Assembly: GCA_015062005.1 (NCBI GenBank)
Contig: SUVL01000003.1
Coordinates: forward strand, 1 to 64,000
Length of the DNA: 64,000 nucleotides
Direction of reading: 5' to 3'
Source of the DNA: Akkermansiaceae bacterium
GTDB lineage: Bacteria; Verrucomicrobiota; Verrucomicrobiia; Verrucomicrobiales; Akkermansiaceae
Below are positions 18,518-27,395 of the stretch, one piece after another. The notes beneath the pieces are model-generated. The model did no database searches. It had not been told where the DNA came from and saw only the letters and a list, made by a program, of their open reading frames with translations. The first letter of the stretch is position 1. Every line of letters begins with the position of its first letter. The translations under genes and the position numbers were made by a program.

Positions 18518-19258
18518 ATGCCAAGCTTCAATCCATGCCTTGTCATTCCCTGCTACAACCACGGCAGAGAACTCATCCACTACCTGCCCAGGCTGGTGCG
18601 CACTCAGATTCCTGCCATCGTGGTGGACGATGGCAGCTGCGCGGAGGAAGCAGAGCTCATTCGCGATGCTTGCAGCCGGTGCGACGTGCGGCTGGAGCGA
18701 CTTCCGGATAATAAAGGAAAATGGGAGGCTGTGGCAGCTGGCATGCGGCTCGCAGCCCAGGCAGGCTATACCCATGTTCTGCAATGCGATGCGGATGGGC
18801 AGCACAATCCTGACTGCATCGCAGATTTCATTACCACCGGGCAAAATGCACCGGAACACATGGTAGTGGGGCAACCCAGATACGGGGCGGATGTCCCCCG
18901 GGCACGTCTGCATGGCCGGAAAATCACCAATTTCTTTACATGGCTGGAAACCGCCGGCGCCTGCCGCTGCGATGCCATGTGCGGATTCCGGCTGTACCCG
19001 TTGGAGCGCAGTCTGCGCATACTGAAGCGGCACCGTATATCACCGGGCATGCCGGGTGATATTGAAATGCTGGTGCGTTGTTATTGGGATGGCATGCCCA
19101 TCATAAGCAGAGAGGTCGACGTCTGCTACCCCGAAGGAGGACGCTCCAACTTCCGCATGCTGCGCGACAATGTGCTTATTTCCTTGACTCACACAAAACT
19201 CTGCATCAGTGCTTTATTGCACCCCTGGCGGCTGGTGAGAGCACATAAGCCACGGTAA
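18518..19258 (+). CDS. Family 2 glycosyltransferase
   Basis: CLVIPCYNHG...IVVDDGS...LQCDADGQHNPD. Confidence 0.85.
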   Translation: MPSFNPCLVIPCYNHGRELIHYLPRLVRTQIPAIVVDDGSCAEEAELIRDACSRCDVRLERLPDNKGKWEAVAAGMRLAAQAGYTHVLQCDADGQHNPDCIADFITTGQNAPEHMVVGQPRYGADVPRARLHGRKITNFFTWLETAGACRCDAMCGFRLYPLERSLRILKRHRISPGMPGDIEMLVRCYWDGMPIISREVDVCYPEGGRSNFRMLRDNVLISLTHTKLCISALLHPWRLVRAHKPR

Positions 19259-21407
19259 GCCCGATACTGACAGCCAGCCCCATATCGCAAGTCACGGAAA
19301 AACTGGTGAAGGCCAGCACACCGAACATAGCCCAGGAGGTCAGAAAGGAAATTCCCACAGCGAGGGCCGGCAAGGTCTGCGAGTCCTGCTGGCTTGCCCG
19401 GAAAATCGCATAATCGCAACCCAGCCCCAGAATCAGGTAGCAGGCCAGCACATGGAAAAGAGTCAGCGGCACCCCAAAGGCGGCCAACACCCCGAACACG
19501 CAGGAAATGCCGGCGAGCACCGGGCCACAGATACCCAGGGCCGCCCTGAATCCGTAGCAATATGAAAGCAACGCCAGCACCACTACACCTACCACACCAA
19601 GCAGCAGCATGAGTTGCTCCCGCCATTTGCCTATCTCGTTCTTCAGCTCAGCAAAGCGATCCACGGCAGCAACCCAGGGCACTGAATCAAGAACAGCCAG
19701 CCGGGCTCGGTATTTACCCGGCACCAGCACCACAGAATGATTCCCATTCCACAGCGCAATGAGGGAGCTGAGGGACGAACTCGCCTTCAATAATTCATCG
19801 GGCAGCAGCGCTCCCGGCCATTCATCCGGCACACGGAGCGGCACCTCATCCGCATGCGCAGCCACCAGCTCGCGCACCATTTCAAAATTCTCGCGCTGGC
19901 GTCTTGCAGAAGGCACGAGTGATGCCACTGACGTATAGTTCTCCACACCGGCTTGTTCAAGCATATGAGCCAGCATCTCCTGACGTTGCAAGTTCTCCTC
20001 AGCGCTCTCCCCGCTGACCACCAGGGTCACCACGCCCTGCTCCATGCCAGTGAGGCGTGCGAACTGCTTTTCTGCTTCCATCAGCTCAGCATCAGGGCGG
20101 TAAAAGCCGCGCAGGTCATCGCACACAGCAAGCTTCCAGAAACTCAGGCCCAGCATCACCCCAGCCAGCAGCCAGGGGAGCAGCATGCGGAATCGCCAGC
20201 GGCTGATGCAGGCCCCAACCAGCAATGCACCACTGGTCAGGCGCACAGGTAAATGCCGGGCATAAACCCGCGGATAGAAAGCCACAATCAGCAACATCGC
20301 AGATAATAGCCCGGAGACAGATACCGTTGCAATCTGAGCCAGCAGACCAACCCCGGTCAGATAAAAGGTAGAATAGCCCAGCACACTGGTCAGCATGCCC
20401 AGAAGCAACGCCCGAAGCAGGGGAAGAGCTATACGCGCATCGGTATCTTCATGGTGAGCCACCAGGTAATGCACCATGTAATCTGACGATATGCCCACCA
20501 GGGAACAACCGAATACGAGCGCCAGTATGTGCACATTACCATGCAGAAGCATCGCAATACCCAGAGAAATCACCCCGGAGGCGGCCAGGGTCAGCACCAT
20601 GATGAACATGCCGCGCAGCGAAACAAATACACCGAGAAACAAAGCTACCACCAGCAGCACCGAAACCACACTCAGCCCCCCCATGGCACGCTGGCTGGAG
20701 CTGCTGGCCTTCCATGTGTGCACCGGAGCACCGCAGAGCAAGGCCCCAGTCTGCCCGCACAGCTCCGCAAGCTGACTCATCTCCTGCTGCAGCAGGGAGA
20801 GGGAAGCGGCGGTTTCCTCTGCTATCATCAATGGAATGCAGGCATACCAGGAATCATCCAACCGCCCCAGCATGATGCCCTGGTGCAGCTCCAGGTTCTT
20901 TTTATTCAGCAGGGGGGACTCCAGCAGAAAGGATGTTGCAAAACCGTAGGGGTCGTCATCAACCGGATACAAGGCCAGCGGCACAAAGCTGTAGAGATTG
21001 GTCAGCGCCTCATCACGCAGCGCCTCCGTATTTCCTTGTCGCAGGAGCTCCCGATGCCGTGCAGAAAGGAGCTGAAAACGGTACGCTTGCAGCACTGCGG
21101 ACATCCGCGCCAAGGCCTTGTCATCCGTCATCCGGCTCAAGGCAGGCGGAAGTTTTTCGCACAAAGCCAAAGCGGAATCCAGCACGACTTCCTCCGATTC
21201 ACCCTTGAGCAGCACATTCACCTGGCGGCTGCCTGCCTCGGCCATGCGCTCCAGACTCCGGACCGCATCCCCACCGCCTGAGGGCAGCAAATCGTACAGA
21301 TTCGTCTGCACCCTCACTCCCCGCAAAGAAAGGACGAGCACCGCTCCCAGCAGCAGAATGCCGGCAACAACGCGCAGAACAACACCTCCCTGGTTCAATT
21401 TAATCAT
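19206..21407 (-). CDS. MMPL/RND-family exporter
   Basis: 733 aa, two sets of clustered TM helices with GISSDYMVHYLVAHHED-type and GLGCDYAIFRASQQD motifs. Confidence 0.88.
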   Translation of the reverse strand: MIKLNQGGVVLRVVAGILLLGAVLVLSLRGVRVQTNLYDLLPSGGGDAVRSLERMAEAGSRQVNVLLKGESEEVVLDSALALCEKLPPALSRMTDDKALARMSAVLQAYRFQLLSARHRELLRQGNTEALRDEALTNLYSFVPLALYPVDDDPYGFATSFLLESPLLNKKNLELHQGIMLGRLDDSWYACIPLMIAEETAASLSLLQQEMSQLAELCGQTGALLCGAPVHTWKASSSSQRAMGGLSVVSVLLVVALFLGVFVSLRGMFIMVLTLAASGVISLGIAMLLHGNVHILALVFGCSLVGISSDYMVHYLVAHHEDTDARIALPLLRALLLGMLTSVLGYSTFYLTGVGLLAQIATVSVSGLLSAMLLIVAFYPRVYARHLPVRLTSGALLVGACISRWRFRMLLPWLLAGVMLGLSFWKLAVCDDLRGFYRPDAELMEAEKQFARLTGMEQGVVTLVVSGESAEENLQRQEMLAHMLEQAGVENYTSVASLVPSARRQRENFEMVRELVAAHADEVPLRVPDEWPGALLPDELLKASSSLSSLIALWNGNHSVVLVPGKYRARLAVLDSVPWVAAVDRFAELKNEIGKWREQLMLLLGVVGVVVLALLSYCYGFRAALGICGPVLAGISCVFGVLAAFGVPLTLFHVLACYLILGLGCDYAIFRASQQDSQTLPALAVGISFLTSWAMFGVLAFTSFSVTCDMGLAVSIGLTVAYVLSPAARGAIKH

Positions 21408-22033
21408 GGGATAAGTTTGAATCCTTGTTCCGGAATCATTTGAGAGTGGCGTACATTGCGGAATATGACATGGGTCCGCCCCTGGCGGGCCGATTCATAG
21501 AAAACCTGCTCCAGCGTACGGTTCTTCACCACAAGCAGGAGCCAACGCAAATCACTGGCTTCATGCTTGCTTTTCAAACCGAGGACCAAGGTATCGGCCT
21601 GCGCATTCGAACGGCTCGTCATGGTAAAGGATCGCTCCATCTGGCGGATATACTCCGGCTTCAGCTCCTGCATGAACGCCCCGGTGAAACGGGATGACGG
21701 CGCACCGCTCACACTCAACTGACGAATAACGCGCCCCCGGGCATCATAATTCGTCAGCCATTCGGATGAAATCACCATCGCATTCCGCACCGGGAACTCC
21801 GTGCGCCACATCATGCCCACCCCACGGCGGAACTCGAAGGTTCCCCGGCTTTTCAATTTCCGGCCGGAAGGCGTGGTGCGTGTCATTTCAAACTCTGCCA
21901 GTGTATGGGGGGCATCATCAAACCAGGCACGCAGCGATTCATAGTCATTGACCCGGTTCTCAGGGAATTCAGGCATTCCCTGCGCCAGAAGCAGCGGGAA
22001 GAGGCTCAGCAGGCATATAACAAACTTCTTCAT
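21404..22033 (-). CDS. LolA-like outer-membrane lipoprotein carrier
   Basis: Signal peptide; DAPHTLAEFEMTRTTPSGRKLKSRGTFEFRRGVGMMWRTEFP; coupled to the MMPL gene. Confidence 0.8.
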   Translation of the reverse strand: MKKFVICLLSLFPLLLAQGMPEFPENRVNDYESLRAWFDDAPHTLAEFEMTRTTPSGRKLKSRGTFEFRRGVGMMWRTEFPVRNAMVISSEWLTNYDARGRVIRQLSVSGAPSSRFTGAFMQELKPEYIRQMERSFTMTSRSNAQADTLVLGLKSKHEASDLRWLLLVVKNRTLEQVFYESARQGRTHVIFRNVRHSQMIPEQGFKLIP

Positions 22034-22920
22034 TTCCAGAAATGGTAAAAATTAAACCAGTTGGCCGGGTAGCGGCAGCAGAGCTTCTCCAGAGAAGCCA
22101 CAAAGGCCTCCGCCAGGGGCGCTGCTTTGATTTCACCCCGGGCCGATAAACATTCTACATGCAAATCATACTTTCCGCCGTTCTCAGCCAGACACAGCGA
22201 ATAAACCGGTACCTTCATGGCTGCCGCCCAGCGGAAACACCCCCGGGGAAACCATGCTCGCCGGCCAAGGAAGGAAAACTCATAATTGGCCGCGTCCGAG
22301 TCACGCCAGATCCGGTCACCGGCCATCACGAGCATGGCTCCTTCATCAAGCTTTTGTGCCATTTCCATGGAGAGAGCCGGTCCCAGCTCTTCAACCGAAT
22401 GCACCAAGGTCTCCAGCTGAGCGCCGCCGTAACGCTTCTGACAGCGGACAAAAGCCTGCGTGGCTCTGGTATCCATGAACACATGAATCTCACCGGCCAT
22501 TCCCTCGCGGGTGGAATCGAACAAGACGCGCAGCATATCAAAGCACCCCAGGTGAGACACGATGCAGAACACGCCTTTTCCCTGGCGGTACAACGCAGTA
22601 AGGCTCTCTGTCGCTTCAGGCGTACACACGCGCACCTGGTCAAATCGAAACAAGCCGGCGCGGCAGGCAAGCCGGTCAGCCAGCGTATAGGCAAAGGTGC
22701 GCAGATGCTTCAGGCCGCTGATACAACGGGTTGACGTGAACTGCTCCCACTGTTTCCGGAACGCGGCAGACGCCTGCCGGGCGGGACGCAGGAAGGGATA
22801 TGCGAAAAAGATGACAGCAGCTATGAAGCAGCGGCACACACGCTGGCCGAAGGCCTTGTAGACAAACAGGAGCAAAGCTATGCCTGCCCCGCTGACATAG
22901 GTTTCGCGGGGCTTGTTCAC
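22030..22920 (-). CDS. LpxL/HtrB-like acyltransferase
   Basis: GVFCIVSHLGCFDMLRVLF (HxxxxD-like), EGAMLVMAGDRI, FYHFW C-terminus; GTGA overlap with upstream methyltransferase. Confidence 0.75.
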   Translation of the reverse strand: MNKPRETYVSGAGIALLLFVYKAFGQRVCRCFIAAVIFFAYPFLRPARQASAAFRKQWEQFTSTRCISGLKHLRTFAYTLADRLACRAGLFRFDQVRVCTPEATESLTALYRQGKGVFCIVSHLGCFDMLRVLFDSTREGMAGEIHVFMDTRATQAFVRCQKRYGGAQLETLVHSVEELGPALSMEMAQKLDEGAMLVMAGDRIWRDSDAANYEFSFLGRRAWFPRGCFRWAAAMKVPVYSLCLAENGGKYDLHVECLSARGEIKAAPLAEAFVASLEKLCCRYPANWFNFYHFWK

Positions 22921-23984
22921 GCGAGCACACATTGCATCAGCGAATACTGGTATTTGCCCAGAGCATGCCACGAGCGCTTCACGGAAAGCCCGGCCTCCTG
23001 CACACATTCCTCCATTTCGGCGGCAGTATAGAACTTGCTGTTGCCATTGGCCATGCAGGTGAAATACAGCGACCCTTGCGCCAGGGAATAGGCCGCAGCC
23101 TCGAAGGTCTGACAATCAATGAAGGGCTCGGCGATGAATATACTGCCGCCCGGTTCGAGCACAGCCGCAGCCTTGCGCAGGATATGCACTATCTGCGCGT
23201 GAGAGAAACAATCCAGGAACTGGGACATCCAGACCACACTAGCCCCGGTCGGCCAGTCGGCTTCGCCCAACACATTGACCGCTGCATAATCGCAACGGGT
23301 CCCTGCCCATTCCATATTCTGTTTTGCAAGCGCCAGCTGCCCGGGCAGGTCAACTATCGTCACCGCGGCCTCAGGAACGGTGCGCAACAGGCAACCGGCA
23401 AATTTTCCAGTATTGCCGCCCACATCAAACACGTGATTCAGTGAGGCGTTCCGACTCATCAGCTCAATAGCCTGAGGGAAAAAGGCATCTGAATAAAGAT
23501 GGTCAAAGGCAAACCAGCTGGTACGGGCTGGTTCCGGCAAGCGGGATAAGCCTTCATATATAGTTGCCCAGTCGCCAAAGACCGGCAGCCCTGCGGGCCG
23601 CCCCTCTGCCAGTGCTTCCGGCAGATGCTCAGCGCCGGCGTAGCAGACGTCCGCCACGAAGTTGAAATTGGCAATCGTCATCGGGTCATTCAGCAGGCAG
23701 TACCCGACATCGCTGACGGATACCCCCGTTTCCTGCTCCTGCAGCACCCCGGAAGTCACCCCGGATTCGACCAGCACATCTGCCACGTAGCGGCTGTAGC
23801 GGGAAGCCAGGGCGCTTCGCATCACAGGTTCATGCGCCGCTACATACTCAAGCATCCCATTCAGCAGCATCGCGCGGACCGCCTGAAAGGCCAGCGGTGC
23901 AAATGCCAGTTTCTGAGCTTCCGCCAGGGCTTCCACCATTCTGGGCTGTCTGTTTCTTTTTCGTCTTCGCGGTTCTTGATTCAT
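22917..23984 (-). CDS. SAM-dependent O-methyltransferase
   Basis: VFDVGGNTGKFAGCLL, VDLPGQLALAKQN, EPGGSIFIAEPF; ORF may start at 24023. Confidence 0.82.
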   Translation of the reverse strand: MNQEPRRRKRNRQPRMVEALAEAQKLAFAPLAFQAVRAMLLNGMLEYVAAHEPVMRSALASRYSRYVADVLVESGVTSGVLQEQETGVSVSDVGYCLLNDPMTIANFNFVADVCYAGAEHLPEALAEGRPAGLPVFGDWATIYEGLSRLPEPARTSWFAFDHLYSDAFFPQAIELMSRNASLNHVFDVGGNTGKFAGCLLRTVPEAAVTIVDLPGQLALAKQNMEWAGTRCDYAAVNVLGEADWPTGASVVWMSQFLDCFSHAQIVHILRKAAAVLEPGGSIFIAEPFIDCQTFEAAAYSLAQGSLYFTCMANGNSKFYTAAEMEECVQEAGLSVKRSWHALGKYQYSLMQCVLA

Positions 23985-24068
23985 GCTGACAAAACGGGTA
24001 GCTGTATGTACCAGATTTTCCAATCTTTGTCAACACGTATCTAATCAATGCAAATGCCTAAATAAGAA

Positions 24069-24098
24069 TTGACACCCGGCATCATCTAGTGATATAAC
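24069..24098 (+). promoter_or_regulatory. Putative sigma70-type promoter for the KR-KS-CLF-AGPAT operon
   Basis: ttgaca - 18 bp - tataac, about 50 bp upstream of the KR start in the divergent intergenic region. Confidence 0.5.
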
Positions 24099-24146
24099 AT
24101 GCCGTCTCCGGCAGGAGCCGGACTCAAATCTACGATTTCATCAGAT

Positions 24147-24887
24147 ATGACTCAAATGCCCACACCAAAGTGGTGTCTCGTAACTGGTTCCAGCAGGGGG
24201 ATCGGAGCGGCCATCGCAAGAAAACTGGCGGATGACGGATTCGCCATAGTCCTTCACGCGCGCAGCAACCGTCAAGCCTGTGAAGAGCTTGCCGCAGAAC
24301 TGGGCAGCCGGGGGACACCGACACGCATTCTGATGTTTGATGTTTCCGACAGGGAGACCGCAGCCGGGATTCTCCAGGCAGACATGGCCGAACACGGGGC
24401 CTATTACGGCATAGTCTGCAATGCCGGCATCACTCGCGACACCCCCTTCCCGGCGATGGAGGGCAACCAGTGGGATGCCGTTCTGCGCACGGATCTGGAC
24501 TCCTTCTACAATGTGCTCTCCCCCTGCATCATGCCCATGATCCAGAACCGCAAAGGTGGCAGAATCATCACCATTTCGTCCATCTCAGGCGTGGTGGGGA
24601 ATCGCGGGCAAGTCAACTACAGCGCCGCCAAGGCCGGCATCATCGGTGCCACAAAAGCGCTTGCGCTGGAACTTGCCAAGCGCAACATCACAGTCAACTG
24701 CATTGCCCCGGGTATTATCGAAACAGACATGACCAGCAACTTACCGCTTGACGAACTCCGGAAAATGGTGCCGCTGCGCCGCCTCGGCACGGCCGATGAC
24801 ATTGCCGCAGCGGCATCATTCCTCATGTCCGATGGGGCGGCATACATCACTCGCCAGGTCATCAACGTAAATGGAGGTATGGCATGA
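24147..24887 (+). CDS. 3-oxoacyl-ACP reductase (FabG/APE-type KR)
   Basis: LVTGSSRGIGAAIARKLA; NAGITRD; SISGVVGNRGQVNYSAAKAG; SDR family. Confidence 0.9.
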   Translation: MTQMPTPKWCLVTGSSRGIGAAIARKLADDGFAIVLHARSNRQACEELAAELGSRGTPTRILMFDVSDRETAAGILQADMAEHGAYYGIVCNAGITRDTPFPAMEGNQWDAVLRTDLDSFYNVLSPCIMPMIQNRKGGRIITISSISGVVGNRGQVNYSAAKAGIIGATKALALELAKRNITVNCIAPGIIETDMTSNLPLDELRKMVPLRRLGTADDIAAAASFLMSDGAAYITRQVINVNGGMA

Positions 24888-26116
24888 GCAGGCGCGTGGT
24901 CATCACCGGCATGGCAGCTATCAGCACCCTGGGTCGCAGCCAGCAGAGTATCCTTGACGCACTGAAAGCGCGCAGGAACACCACCCGCCACATCGAGGAG
25001 TGGGACCATATCCAGGGGCTGCGCTCCAGATTGTTTGCTGCGATACCAGACTACACGGCCCCGGCGGATTTCACCCGCAAACAGATGCGCACCATGTCAA
25101 GCGTATCAGTCATGGCGGTGGATTGCACCCGCGAAGCGCTTCGCGATGCTGGGCTCGAAGGCTCGGAAGAATTGAAACACGGCCGCACGGGCGTGGCATA
25201 CGGTTCCTGTTCCGGCTCGCTGAGGGCAAACAAGGGCTGTATCACCCTGCTGGAGGAAAACAGCACCAGGGATTTAAATTCCTCTACCTACATCAAGATG
25301 ATGGGGCAGACCGTGCCGGTCAACCTCTCCCTCTTCTTCGGCACCCGGGGCCGCCTCATCAACAGCAGCACGGCCTGCACCTCCGGCAGCATGTCCATCG
25401 GCATGGCATATGAAGCCATCCTCATGGGCAGGCAGGACATCATGATTGCCGGTGGTGCGGAAACCCGCAACGTGGTGCAGACGGCTGTGTTTGACACGCT
25501 CTTTGCCACCAGCACACGCAACGAGGCCCCCGCCAGCACACCAGCCCCCTTTGATGCCAACCGCGATGGCCTGGTGCTGGGAGAGGGTGCCTGCTCCCTG
25601 ATTCTGGAGGAATTGGAGCATGCCACGGCACGCGGGGCACACATCTACGCCGAAATCGTCGGCTTCGGCACCAATACAGACGGCACCCACATCACCAACC
25701 CCAATGCCGGTACCATGAAGGAAGCCATGCGGGAAGCCCTGGAGCAGGCCGGCCTGACGGCAGGGCAAATCGGTTATGTAAGTCTCCATGGCACAGGCAC
25801 CGTGAATGGAGATATTGCCGAAGCAGAAGCGACCCGGAGCATTTTCACCACACCGGTACCGGCCAGTTCGCTGAAGGGATATACCGGTCACACGCTGGGA
25901 GCCTGCGGAGCACTGGAATCGATGGTTTCCATCATGATGATGCGCGAGGGGTGGTTCCACCCGAACCTGAATCTCGACACACTGGATGAACACTGCACAG
26001 GGCTCGACCTGATTGTGGGTAACGGGCGGGAAATGCATCCGGAATACGTCATGAACAACAACTTCGCTTTCGGCGGTATCAATACCAGCCTCATTTTCCG
26101 AAAATGGCCCCACTAA
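24884..26116 (+). CDS. Beta-ketoacyl-ACP synthase (second APE-type KS)
   Basis: NSSTACTSGSMSIG, LHGTGTVNGD, SLKGYTGHTLGACGALES, NNNFAFGGINTS. Confidence 0.9.
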   Translation: MSRRVVITGMAAISTLGRSQQSILDALKARRNTTRHIEEWDHIQGLRSRLFAAIPDYTAPADFTRKQMRTMSSVSVMAVDCTREALRDAGLEGSEELKHGRTGVAYGSCSGSLRANKGCITLLEENSTRDLNSSTYIKMMGQTVPVNLSLFFGTRGRLINSSTACTSGSMSIGMAYEAILMGRQDIMIAGGAETRNVVQTAVFDTLFATSTRNEAPASTPAPFDANRDGLVLGEGACSLILEELEHATARGAHIYAEIVGFGTNTDGTHITNPNAGTMKEAMREALEQAGLTAGQIGYVSLHGTGTVNGDIAEAEATRSIFTTPVPASSLKGYTGHTLGACGALESMVSIMMMREGWFHPNLNLDTLDEHCTGLDLIVGNGREMHPEYVMNNNFAFGGINTSLIFRKWPH

Positions 26117-26667
26117 GCCTCTCTTTCCGGATTCTCGGCGCAGTGTTCCACCGGGAAGCGAAACCACAAGTGCCCAGGGGAGTCTTCCCCTGCCCCCTGC
26201 CCAGGCGCCTGAGCCCGCTGAGCCAGGCCGCTCTCAGCTGCGTTGCACGCCTGAGCCAGGAACTGGGGACAGACATACTCACCCTGCCTGTGATTTATGC
26301 CAGCCGGCATGGTGAACTGGAGCGCACACATGCCCTGTTCCAGGAATGGGCAGAGTTCGGCGAGATGTCGCCGGCGGGATTCTCGCTTTCGGTGCATAAT
26401 GCCACGGCTTCCCTGCTGGGACTGGCCTGCCACAACCAGAATAGCAGCACCACCCTGGCTGCTGGCCCGGAAACCCTGCAGATGGGGCTCCTGGAAACCC
26501 TCATGATCAGCAGGGACAGCGGTCCCTGCCTGTTTGTGTATGGAGATTGCCACCCCTCTCTTCAGGCGGCGGCGCTTGTTCTGGAACACGGCTCCGGCTC
26601 CACACGGAATCTGCCTGATAATCTGGAAGCACTTGAAGCATTATGGATAAGCGAGTCCCACCCATGA
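26104..26667 (+). CDS. Beta-ketoacyl synthase-like chain-length-factor protein, no catalytic Cys
   Basis: FSLSVHNATASLLGLACHNQNSSTTLAAGPETLQMGLLE resembles CLF-like proteins of APE clusters; about 187 aa. Confidence 0.75.
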   Translation: MAPLSLSFRILGAVFHREAKPQVPRGVFPCPLPRRLSPLSQAALSCVARLSQELGTDILTLPVIYASRHGELERTHALFQEWAEFGEMSPAGFSLSVHNATASLLGLACHNQNSSTTLAAGPETLQMGLLETLMISRDSGPCLFVYGDCHPSLQAAALVLEHGSGSTRNLPDNLEALEALWISESHP

Positions 26668-27395
26668 GCACATCCACCCGTCTGCGGTGTGTGCTGGCGG
26701 TTATGGACTATTTCTTCTTCGGGCTTGGCGGCTTGTGCATCTCCGTCGTTCTGGTGCTGATACGCCCATTATTTCCCCGCATGGAAAGGCCGCTGGGCAG
26801 CTTCGTGCTCCGGTATTCCTGGAAGCTTATGTGCCTTCTACTGCGCTGCACCTGGAACCTGCGGCTGCATGCCCCGCAGAAGAAGGAAATGGAGCAGTTG
26901 CGTTCCGCCATCATTGTAGCCAACCACCCGTCATTGATAGATGTTGTCATCCTCGCATCCATCATTCCGCGCTGCATGCTCATTGTCAAGCCGGCATTGC
27001 TCCGCTGGCCCTTTCTGCGCCCCATTCTCCGGAGACTCTGCATTGTGAACAATGGCGACGCACAGCAAATGCTCAAAGCTTCGCGAGAAGCCCTCGCCCA
27101 AGGCTACAACATTATTATTTTCCCGGAAGGCACCCGGACATCCCCCCACAAGAAGAACAAGCTGCAACGAGGCGCTTTTCACCTGGCCATCCAGAGTGGT
27201 GCTCCCATTGTCCCGATCCACATTCATACCAGCCAGCCATTCCTGACAAAGGAGGTCCCGTGGTGGTATGTGGGCGAGCACTGCCCGGTCTTCTCGCTGA
27301 CGCTCCATCCAGCAGTTTATGCCCGGCCCGGTGAATTGCCCCACCGGGAGGCAGTGCGGCTCAGCCACCAGATTGCCGAGCAGCTGGGGTTATAA
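26664..27395 (+). CDS. 1-acyl-sn-glycerol-3-phosphate acyltransferase (PlsC family)
   Basis: IIVANHPSLIDVVIL (HxxxxD), IIFPEGTRTSP, RGAFHLAIQSGAPIVPI; ATGA coupling. Confidence 0.9.
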   Translation: MSTSTRLRCVLAVMDYFFFGLGGLCISVVLVLIRPLFPRMERPLGSFVLRYSWKLMCLLLRCTWNLRLHAPQKKEMEQLRSAIIVANHPSLIDVVILASIIPRCMLIVKPALLRWPFLRPILRRLCIVNNGDAQQMLKASREALAQGYNIIIFPEGTRTSPHKKNKLQRGAFHLAIQSGAPIVPIHIHTSQPFLTKEVPWWYVGEHCPVFSLTLHPAVYARPGELPHREAVRLSHQIAEQLGL

